Position numbers and translations under genes: made by a program | Assembly: GCA_028456385.1 (NCBI GenBank) | Contig: JALNQF010000346.1 | Span: 1 to 43,525 of the forward strand | DNA length: 43,525 bases | Direction: 5' to 3' | Origin: Ophiosphaerella korrae | Taxonomy: Eukaryota; Ascomycota; Dothideomycetes; Pleosporales; Phaeosphaeriaceae | Notes under the pieces: generated by a model | Told to the model about the DNA's origin: nothing | Database searches by the model: none | The model's input: only the letters and a program-made list of their open reading frames with translations | Shown: piece after piece, positions 35,061 to 43,525 of the stretch | How the letters are laid out: each line of letters opens with the position of its first letter | How positions within the stretch are numbered: position 1 is the first letter of the stretch

Positions 35061-36260
35061 AAACCTTAATCTAACTACAAGTAGTTATTAATGCAAATGT
35101 AAATATAGAGTAAGACTAGTAAACAAAAGAGAGAAAAGCGTATAGAACTAAATTCTACCTATATATACTAATTAAAACAAAAGAAACTACTAATAAGACG
35201 TATAAATAATAAACTAAAGTACTAAAGCAAAGCTAGTTTAGTAGATTAGAGATAAGGAGTTTATATAAACGTAAGCAAAAGTAGAGGTATATATAGTATT
35301 TCTTGTACTATTATAATAAAAGTTGTTCTCCTAACTATAATTATAAAACAATAACTTAATAGACTTAGCGTAGCATTAGTAGTATTTTAAATTGCATCTC
35401 TACTTAGGCTTACCTTTGTTTAGCGTCGTAGAGTAGTAGAGGACTTATACTAATACTCTTTTGTAGCTCTTCGCCTAGGTATCTATATATCTAAACTCTT
35501 AATCGTCCTAATTACCTTTTATTACTCCTTATCCTTTGTAAACTAAAGCTAAAATAAAAGTAAAGTAAGATTTAAAGTAGTCTCTATATACGTAATACTA
35601 AGTAGATAGTTAACTAATATAAGGGCAATAGCTATAAGTAACAAGTCTATTATCTACAAGGCTAGAAAGGAAGACTACTATTAGCGTAATCTTAGGGTAT
35701 AGTAAATAAACGCGTAGAAGGTAATTAGTAAAAGACTAAGAAAGGTAGTAACCTATAAACAATATAGATTATATATTATAGGTAAACCCTAGTTTAACCT
35801 ATATATACGCGCTACTTAATTTAGTAGTAGTATTTATACCTAAGAGTATAAGATAATTATAGAACTATTATTTAAGTAAAATAGTCTTTTTAGACAAAAT
35901 TTTTGTCCTAGTGCTAAAAAAGCTACCCTCTAGAGCTTATCTAAGGAGACAAATTAATCTATAAACTAAGCTTGCCCTCTACTTTAATACAACTACCTAA
36001 AGTAAGTTAGCTATATTTTTCTCGCAAAGTTTATACATTACTCCTACCTAATCTATTATATATATATTTATACTTAACATGTTTATATAACGTTGTTCTA
36101 CTATAAATAGGATTAATATAGCTAACTAATTAGTAGTTAATTATTTATAACCCTTCTTACCTCTTTCCCTTCTATATAAGGCTAAGACTACTACACTATA
36201 GGCGTACTACTTACTAAGAGATATAATAAATAATAGCTATATCTATTAAGTACTATAGTA
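35060..36260. other. Gap: fragments only
   Basis: A short U-like word (aattagtaaaagactaagaaa) lies at about 35716-35740. I see no recognised gene. Confidence 0.4.
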
Positions 36261-36261
36261 C

Positions 36262-36815
36262 CTAAGATAGCTATTGTACGTAGCTATCTAACTAATCTAT
36301 AGTTAACTCCCTTAACTATTATACGTTAATCTAAGTTCCTTATAGACTACCTACAGCTACCCTAGATTAGCCCCTAATAGTTAATTCTAATCTGCGTAGA
36401 AAGCTAAGCTAGGAGACGTACTAATGCGTAATATTAATTAATATATACTTGCGAATATCTATATTATATCCTATATTACTATACTATTTACGCTGTATAC
36501 AACCTATAAGCTATAATAAATATATATAGTATATTAAGATCTTAAAGACTTACCCTACGTACAAGAAGTACCTAGCTATAAATAATACGTACGTAAACCT
36601 ACAAAATACGTCTTATTTATACCTAACCTAGCTAGCTATAGATAATACGTACTTATAAACTACGTCCTATTTATACCTAGCTTAGCTAGCTACTTTAAGA
36701 ATACTACTCCTTCTAGCGCCTATTAACCTATTAATAACTACTAATACTCTACACGCTAATACCCTAGTTTTAAGAATAGAACTAGATTCTACTTTAGTAA
36801 GGTTTTAGGTATTAG
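36262..36815 (+). repeat. LTR-like dispersed repeat, copy 2 (solo)
   Basis: Aligned end to end with 5641-6205 in the same orientation, including the internal roughly 60-bp subrepeats and the ending agtaaggttttagg. Its flanks share nothing with the flanks of copy 1. No confident target-site duplication could be read. Most differences between the copies are C/T or G/A, with a few short indels (for example near 36430-36460). Confidence 0.65.
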
Positions 36816-36911
36816 CTTTAATAGGTATAGTATTTACAAGTAGAGAACTATACTAAAATAGTAATAGCGCTAAACAACTTATTAATTGTAGTTTTAATAC
36901 TTTATTATAAG

Positions 36912-36987
36912 CTAAGATAGTAGTTAAGTACTAAGATAGTAGTTAAGTACTAGGATAGTAGTTAAGTACTAGGATAGTAGTTAAATA
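36912..36987 (+). repeat. 19-bp tandem repeat, 4 units
   Basis: Units of ctargatagtagttaagta repeat exactly every 19 bp at 36912, 36931, 36950 and 36969. Differences are single A/G changes. A degenerate fifth relative follows at about 37000. Confidence 0.9.
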
Positions 36988-37639
36988 CGCTAGCAGCAAA
37001 GTGCTAAGATAGTACTTAGATAAATAAATCTTGTTTCTAACTAAAGCTCCTTATATTCTAGCTAAAATTAATAAACTATATAGTTCTTACTATTATAATA
37101 CTTATACCTTTAGCTATATATCTTATTAATAGTATACTATATCCTAGAAATCTCTTATAAAGGCTAAGGCGAATAGGATAATAGAGATAAATCTTTCTAT
37201 ACTTACACAATTTACGTTAAGAAGTAGTAATAATAGCGTAGTTAAGACTAGTAATCTATAAGGTAGAAATAACCTTTAGTATAGGTAGCTGCTTACTATA
37301 TATAAAAAGCTACGTCCCTTTAGCCTAGAGCTTCTAAATATAATAGGGGGTAGGCTATATATATAAGGCTAGACGTTGCGTATAGTAGTAGAAAGGGTAG
37401 GCAAGGTTAGATATAGCTACGCTAAATAGATAGGGGTGTACCTATACTACTAGAGTAAATTAGGTAAGTAAGACTGCGCAAAATAAAGGGCTGTATAGAT
37501 TAGCTTAATTACTAGGTCTAAGCTTTACGCCTTAGAATACTAGGTTGTTATATACAAGCCTATATAGACAATATATTAAGAATTATAGATAAAATATTAG
37601 TAGCTAAGGTATAAAGCCTATTAAGGCTAGAAGATAAAG

Positions 37640-38085
37640 ATATATAGTAAAGATTTCTTATAAGGTAGATAGCGCTAGCCTATAAGTAGTAGTAACTTAG
37701 AGCGTAAGAAATTACTAAAGAAATCGCTCGCGAACTACAAGAAAATAATTATAGTATATAGTAGCGTTCTATCGCCTTTAATAAAAAACAAGAGATTATA
37801 GATTAAGTTAATAAGTAGTTAAAGAGTAAAGGTATCTCTATAGTTAGTATAGAGCTAATCTATTAGCGTATAGTAAGAGTATTTAGAAACCTTAAGTATA
37901 TAGAAGGTATATTAATTTATATAATATACTAAATAGTTTCTAGCTTATATATTATAGTAAAATTATCTAAGGTAAAGAGTAAGACGCTTAACTTTATAGT
38001 AGAATATAGTAGTATAGGGCCTAAGGTAGCTACTACTATAGAACTTAACTTTAAGATAGCCTACCTTTACAATCCTATTTGAGAT
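37640..38085 (+). pseudogene. Relic coding frame, unrecognised
   Basis: In one phase the end is remarkably clean. After EITKEIARELQENNYSI near 37720 come SKGISIVSIELIY, RIVRVFRNLKYIEGILIYII and KVKSKTLNFIVEYSSIGPKV, then LNFKIAYLYNPI, ending at a surviving TGA (38080-38082), one of five seen. From about 37830 to 38080 only two stops occur in 85 codons. The basic N-terminal half and this pattern suggest a real protein, but I recognise no family. Confidence 0.5.
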
Positions 38086-38389
38086 ATTTAAATTAATATA
38101 GATAATTAGATAGATATTAAAAAAGTATTCTTTATTACTATTACTATTTGCGTTATACTCTACTATACGTTACTCTTTACCTAAATTGTTATTAAGGCCT
38201 TTACTATAGTTATTACTTAAGATATATATAAGTAATTTGTATAGTAGTACTATATATTACCTTCTAAGGTTTTATTCTTTACTAGTTTCTAGCTTTTCTC
38301 TAGGCCTTTATTACCTTCTAAATTCGTTTATATTCTTCTTGTCTTCTTACGCAAAGCTATATAATATATCTCTTACGCCTAAAAGTTAC

Positions 38390-38460
38390 TCTTAGTTAAT
38401 CCTTTATCTATTAGGCTAAGCGCTACTTCTATAGAGATAGATAGATTAGAAGAGCTTTAT
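38390..38460 (-). repeat. Antisense fragment of module A
   Basis: The reverse complement reads ctctatagaagtagcgctta followed by gcctaatagataaaggatta, matching 12275-12325 almost exactly and 5195-5245 closely. Similarity ends sharply on both sides, so it is a short inserted or rearranged piece carrying the ISIEVALSLIDKGLT coding segment. Confidence 0.85.
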
Positions 38461-38464
38461 TTAA

Positions 38465-39415
38465 TTTATAAGACTCTTTGTAGTTATAAGTATCTCTACA
38501 ATACCTATATTATCTAATAGGACTAGTAAGTTTAGGCGAAAGAGTACTAATACTTAGTAGCTAGATGTCTAGAGTGCTATAGTGTATAATATAGGTGCAA
38601 ATACCCTAATAAGGCTAAAACGTCTATATATTTTATTACTTTTACTTCTACTTACTAGAAGACTATACACCCTTGTTTACTATCTCTTAGTATAAGAAAT
38701 TTAGCGTAACAATAAAAACTATAAGCTAAGACTAGCTATTTAATATGTAAGTATTACTAGCGTTAACGTCTAAATAGTGCTAATTTATCTAATTTAGGCT
38801 AAAATAGGTAGAAAAAGTATAATAAGTTAAAGCTAAATTATATAAAATGTACCTATTTAAGTTGCACCTATAAATAGCTAGTTAAGGGATAAATAGATTG
38901 TTAATATATAGCTTACCCTAAGTTATAATACTCTAAGATTACTAGTAAAGGCTAAGTCTACTTCTCCAATAACTTAGAGGTTAGCCTAGGGGTTAGAGTT
39001 AACTTAGAGGTTAGAGTTAACCTAGAGGTTAACCTAGAAGATAGCCTAGAAGTTAACCTAGAGGTTAGCCTAGAAGATAGCTAAGAGGTTAACCTCTCGT
39101 ACTACTTTATAGATAAGTTCTATATACTTGTTATCTTACTAGGAAGTTATCTAGGCTTTTCTAGCGACTAGACTAACAAGATTAAAGAACTTAAGACTAA
39201 GAATATAAGTCTTTAATTCTCTATACTTGCTAATATAGTAGCTTACCTTTGTAATAGTAGTCTAGACGCTAGTATATAATCTTTATCTTTAAGATATTAT
39301 TTAAAGTTAATTAAAGACCTAAGAAAGGAATTAGAGGAATTAGAAAGCTACAACATATTATCCTAGGGAACCCTTATATTAACTATACTACTCTATATAT
39401 ATAGAGTAAGCTACT
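38465..39415 (+). pseudogene. Relic gene: Cys-rich N-terminus, VNLE repeats, coiled-coil end
   Basis: One phase holds for about 310 codons with about 8% stops overall but only 3-4% from 38960 to 39390. The start reads ARCLECYSV and YRCKYPNKAK (about 38555), then IKCTYLSCTYK near 38850 and IDC, with Cys spacings suggestive of zinc binding. A repetitive acidic segment follows, SLEVNLEVSLED at about 39040. A charged helix, LIKDLRKELEELE near 39320, closes it. A rare surviving CCA lies at 38966. Function unknown; a transposon-encoded accessory protein or a host DNA-binding protein are possible. Confidence 0.45.
38970..39095 (+). repeat. 12-bp (and 18-bp) in-frame tandem repeat
   Basis: Units of gttaacctagag and gttagcctagaa alternate every 12 bp, with two 18-bp variants carrying an extra gttaga. 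All lengths are multiples of three, so the array adds four- or six-residue blocks (VNLE, VSLE, VRVNLE) to the relic protein. It ends in the palindrome gaggttaacctc. Confidence 0.85.
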
Positions 39416-40300
39416 TTAGCCTCTATAACCTAGTTTTAGTAACTAATAGACGTATCTAGTAGGTAGGTAAAGATACATCTAATAATAACGCCTTGTACCT
39501 CTTTATAGCTATACGTATTCTAGAAACGTACTACTTTAATCTACGCTTAATAAAACAACCCTTTAATTAATTAGTACTTAAAAGTATACTTTTTTAAATA
39601 TTTTTTATAAGTATAGAGCTCTAGTCTAACTATACCCCTATATTTAAATTCTACTTTTTGTTCTAGCTTAGCGCTAAGAACTTTATAAAGAAAAATTTTA
39701 TATACTTAGAGATAAATAGCTTAAATAGTCCTATACTTAGGCTACCTCCTCTACTCTTTAGGTTAGCTATATAGGCTAAAGAATTGTTCTAGCTCTCTAG
39801 GCTAAATAATAATACAGCACTAGCGTAACTCTATACTAAGGCTAGGGATTAGGAAGCTTATATTCTAGATAACTAGCCTATTAACTTATTAACAAGTAGT
39901 AAGCTAATAAGCTAAGGATAAGAGTACTACGAGGGCGTAGGCTATCTATATATATTAGTTATCTCGCTACTTCTTAAGTAAGCTAAAAGCTTAGAACCTA
40001 ATGTACAACTCCCTAAGGCTATAATATCTAATACTTAGTAGCTAAAGAGAGCGCTCTTTATCCTTCGCTTATTTAAAACTAACTATAGCTAGGCAAGTTA
40101 TTTTATTAGAACTTAGCTAGTCTATACAATAGGCTTCTTTATAAGTAATACTAAAGATATTAACTTAGTCTAAAGTAATATAAGCTGTAGGTAGGAAGCT
40201 ATAAATCTCTTATATCTTTATACTTTTAAAGATAATTTAGAAGCTATATAGAGTATATAAAGTAAATCTTTATCTTAGCCTACTCTATTAGCTATATAGC
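39415..40300. other. Gap: nothing named
   Basis: The phase of the upstream relic is lost after about 39415 and the phase of the next relic cannot be followed back beyond about 40300. Stops are dense in the frames I tried. Confidence 0.35.
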
Positions 40301-40304
40301 TATA

Positions 40305-41170
40305 TAGATAGCCTCTAGAAGATTAGTTGTTACTCTATATATAGGTTACTACTACGCCTAAGTAGTTTAACAATCTTCTATATTATAACAATAACACTAG
40401 TTTAGTTAATATTAAATTAAAATAGCCCTTAGAAGAACTTAGTAATAGAGACGATACGCAACCCTCGACTTTAATTAACACATAGATAGTACGTTTACCC
40501 TCTAGTATAGGGCTTGAAATTAAAAACGCTAATAGTTATAGTTTCGTTATAGTAAATACCTACGTAGTCCTTTCTTACTCTATAGCTACCTTGTTTATTA
40601 CGAGCGCAAAGCGTATAGTATATATAGCTACTATAAAAAATATTATTTTTATACCTATTTTAGTTATAAACGTTTAACTTAGGGATTTCTACGCTGTAAC
40701 AGTATAGTCTATTATATATATTATACTTATAATATTATTATAGAGAAAGTAAAACATACTATAAAAAAAGTTAATCTTATAGAGTATACCTAATTATTAT
40801 ATAATAAATATTTACCCTAATATTTAATATAGGCTTATAACTAATACTACTCTTAGAAAGTAAAGTATAATAAGAAAAGCCTATATAATTCTTACTTAGA
40901 TTAAGGCTTAGCTTATAGCTTTCTATCTATAAGCTATTAAAGAGGATATAGTTTATAAGGTATACTTTATACTAGCTATAAAACTAGCTAAACGTGTTGC
41001 TATTCTACGCTAATTACAACCTAGTTACCTAGGTACTAGTCTAGGTTACCTATAGTACCTTCGTCTACGTCTATAGTAACTAGTAAGTATTAAGTACTTA
41101 CGCATACTACTTCCTCGAGCGTTCTCTAGTTAGGGCTAGAGGTAGTATTAATAGATTGTAGTCTAAGTCT
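40305..41170 (+). pseudogene. Relic coding frame, unrecognised
   Basis: About 290 codons in one phase, about 7% stops. It reads PLEELSNRDDTQPSTLINT near 40430, RLPSSIGLEIKNANSYSFVI near 40490 (including a surviving TGA-containing word at 40515, out of frame), KEDIVYKVYFILAIKLAKRV near 40940 and YLRILLPRAFSS near 41095. No domain recognised. Confidence 0.42.
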
Positions 41171-41950
41171 AGTATTACTATTAGGGCTCTAGTATAATAT
41201 TTAGTAGTCTATATAGACTACTTTGTAGTAGGAATTAGCTAAATAAGCGACTATAGTTTAATTAAAAGAATATTTAAGATAAATATTCTCTTCTTTTAGT
41301 AAAAATCTTTTATCTTAGCGCTATTACCTAACGTCTATAGTAAGGGTTCTTTGCTACCTTATAAGAGTATAACTAGAGTAGCTAGGCTACTCTCCTTGCT
41401 AATAGTAAGAATATTAAGTACTAAATTATCTCTATTATTTTTTAATATTACCTATTAACACAGTTAACTAGCTACGTAATATTAAATTGCTACTTAGCTA
41501 CTTACTCTACTTAGCTACTTACTACTTTACCTATAATCCCCTTACTTCTTTAAGTATTCTTCTATAAATATACCTACTAGTATAGTTGTAGTTCTTTAAC
41601 TACCTAACCTGTATATATCTTACCTATAGCTATTCTAACAATTTCCTTACTTAGAGCTTATAGATAATCCTCTCCTTATACGTCTTTTATAGCCGCAACA
41701 TTTTAATACGCAACTTAGATAATAGAGACGAATTTATTCTATATATTTAGTAGGTACTCTTTATAAGGCAACTATTAAGCCTAGAATAGTTATACTTTAC
41801 TATTCTCTCTAGAGTTAAGCCTAACTTACTATTAAAGTAAGATCCTAATAAGGTTATAATAGATATTATTAAAAGATCTATACTCGATTCTTCTAAAGGA
41901 CTTACTAAAATTACAATATCTTAGGCTCTAAAAGTCTAGTTTATTTATAA
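41170..41950. other. Gap: nothing named
   Basis: A short tagctacttactcta duplication lies near 41490-41525. No coherent relic frame was followed. Confidence 0.35.
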
Positions 41951-43260
41951 ATCTATAAAAGACTTTCTCTTAAAAGAAAACGCGCTTAGAAGTATATAGC
42001 CTAATCTTAGAAGTAATTTTCTAAGTTAAAGCTATAAGTAGTTAAAGTATTATTACCTTAACTATATAAGCGTAAATATTTCTACCTATATAAGGTTCTA
42101 TAAAACTCTTTGCTACTAAAATTACGTAGTAGCTAAAGCTACTTACAACGCTATAAAGGTTTAAAAAGCTTATAATTACGTAGAGGCTTAACTTACGCGC
42201 AACGCTAAAAAAGAACTCTAGAATAGTATTAAGATAGCTTAAAAATCTTGTAAAGGCTCTTAAGTTGCTAGAGATAGGTATAATTAAGCTAATACTACTA
42301 AAGAGGTAGTAGATAGTAGTACGCTAGTACTACTAAGGTTAACTCTTAGCTATAATATTAACCTCCTATAACGCTATAAACTATAATTAAATTGTATAAA
42401 TATATACTTAGAGTTAAATATATTAAAACTTTAAAAAATCTTACAATAGTAATAATAGGGTCGTCTGTATATATTAGGGTATAAACAATTAATTACTAAT
42501 TAGTTAGCTACATTAGTTCTATTTGTACTAGAACGATATTACACAAATATATTAAGTATAAATATTAAGTAAGATAGGAGTAGATGTATTTAATCTCGTG
42601 TCTATTCTAATATTAAGAAAGTAAGATTACCTAAAATATATCTATAATAGACTACTAAGATACTTTGCTTTAGGATCCTTTATAGTCGCCTAGTAGAGGT
42701 TAGAATACTTGAAAATTAGGTATATATTCTAAAAGTATACTACAATTATTATAGAGGCGTTCCTCTCTATAGATAATATTAGTTTAACGTTTTTAATATA
42801 AGTAAAATATAATTCCTCTTACATTACTACTATATTTAGAGGATATCTCTTTTAAGTTTTTAGATACGCTTTACACTAAGTTCGTATAATATATTAGAAG
42901 TAAGTATACTTATACTATACTACTATATAATTACACATTGTTGCGTAGAGAGAATAGACTAATTAACTAATAGTGCGGTAAATAAATAGTAAGTAGAATA
43001 ACTAGTAAAAAGTTAACTCTAAAAAATGTATAGGTCTACATTAAGTAGTATAAATAGAATACGCCTAAGTTATAAATATAGAAGTAGAAGCTACTACAAG
43101 TAGTTAGGCTTAGGTATCTATAAACTATAATACCGCGCTAGACTATATTAATAGAACCTAGTCTAGTTAACCCTCTCTAAGTATAAGAGTAAGGGTAAGG
43201 GACTAGCTTAAATTACTTAGAAAGGTATAGAAATAACGCGTCTTTTAAGACAACATCGAC
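41950..43260 (+). pseudogene. Relic coding frame, unrecognised
   Basis: A phase followed for about 430 codons reads NYVVAKATYNAIKV near 42120, then KKELQNSIKIAQKSCKGS (stops read as Q), then TTKEVVDSSTLVLLRLTL near 42295, and ends LSKYKSKGKGLA and KGIEITRLLRQHRRTSS at about 43180-43260. The final segment is similar in sequence and reading frame to 32780-32870. The continuity between 42420 and 43000 is weaker. No family is assigned. Confidence 0.38.
43165..43245 (+). repeat. Coding-type dispersed repeat, copy 2
   Basis: Partner of 32780-32870, sharing tctctaagtataagagtaag and the downstream acttagaaag word. It has an extra segment of about 16 bp relative to copy 1. Confidence 0.5.
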
Positions 43261-43525
43261 GTACTAGTAGTTAATATATTAATATAGACCTTTCTATAAT
43301 AATAAGCTAAGTATATAGAATATATAAATAGGTCTAATACTATACAATACTATAAAAGTATTACAAGATAGGTAACCTAGCTACTTTAAAATCTTTAAAA
43401 ATCTTACTATAGTTGTAATCCTAATAATTAAGCTAATCTATTTTTACCTCTTAGCCTTAACAAGTATCTTATCTAGCTAATAGAACAAGAAGCTTAAGGT
43501 AAATACTAAGAAACTACAATAGCTA

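Larger units (their letters stand above)
1..43525. other. RIP-saturated AT-rich heterochromatin-like block
   Basis: The whole window is depleted of CpA and TpG and very rich in TpA, while CpG persists (ACG, GCG, CGT and CGC are frequent). This is the signature of repeat-induced point mutation, the premeiotic C-to-T process of Pezizomycotina that targets duplicated DNA. TAA and TAG are dense in all six frames, so no gene-length open frame remains. TGA is nearly absent as a trinucleotide because it too is a target. The mutated state is uniform end to end; no GC-equilibrated gene island was seen. The block could be subtelomeric, pericentromeric or an AT-isochore; the sequence alone does not say which. 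Confidence 0.93.

Noticed and set aside
40305..41170. Retrotransposon reverse transcriptase or integrase domain
   Set aside because: I looked for YxDD, DNG and zinc-knuckle remnants here and in other unnamed relics, allowing RIP changes, and found none convincing.
41490..41525. Additional tandem repeat array
   Set aside because: Only two partial copies of tagctacttactcta are present, which is not unusual in DNA of this composition.
1..43525. Mitochondrial DNA or an AT-rich bacterial genome as source
   Set aside because: CpG is retained, CpA/TpG is specifically lost, stops are dense in every frame and fungal nuclear families (AAA/DUF7025, F-box/ankyrin, pogo/Fot1) are present. None of this fits an organelle or bacterium.

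Overview
This window looks like a heavily RIP-mutated (repeat-induced point mutation) AT-rich block from a filamentous ascomycete (Pezizomycotina). By eye the GC content is roughly 30%. TA steps dominate, CpA and TpG are strongly depleted, and CpG is kept at about its compositional level. That pattern is expected of RIP (CpA to TpA on both strands), not of CpG deamination. No intact gene survives: the longest open frames are 74 and 85 codons, and both appear to be accidents. I see no tRNA, rRNA, CRISPR array or bacterial signal.

Most of the sequence is a graveyard of coding DNA. If TAA/TAG stops are read through, one frame in many stretches has about half the stop density of the others, the stops fall where Gln or Trp codons would be, and recognisable protein families appear. 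The families that can be named are: a DUF7025-AAA ATPase (about 16500-18150, +); an F-box/ankyrin protein (about 10980-12400, +); two pogo/Fot1-class DNA transposon copies in inverted orientation (8464-8900, + and 9531-10289, -), the second an internally deleted derivative with both terminal inverted repeats; and a protein with a probable C2H2 finger (6210-7975, +). Several further relic frames are coherent but unrecognised: 132-1905, 2296-3960, 4090-5290, 13540-13850, 19220-20060 (-), 20850-27235, 29850-31100 (-), 34146-35060, 37640-38085, 38465-39415, 40305-41170 and 41950-43260.

Repeats explain why RIP acted here. A C-terminal-plus-spacer module occurs at 5070-5690, 10685-10975 and 12150-12690, with an antisense scrap at 38390-38460. 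An LTR-like unit of about 560 bp occurs at 5641-6205 and 36262-36815. An inverted pair of about 800 bp lies at 12690-13510 and 19935-20810, with shorter relatives elsewhere. Tandem arrays include a 17-bp minisatellite (20 units, 18871-19211), a 102-bp repeat (34 codons), and 19-, 16- and 12-bp arrays. A perfect 44-bp palindrome sits at 28507-28550.

The most distinctive observation concerns mutation context. Surviving CpA is almost always preceded by a purine. TCA and CCA (TGA and TGG on this strand) are essentially gone, with only nine examples noted in 43.5 kb, while ACA and GCA remain common. CpG shows the same trend, CCG/CGG being rare. The local deamination preference is therefore 5'-pyrimidine-C-A, taken close to saturation. 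Relic frames stay in register for hundreds of codons, so substitution far outran indel decay.
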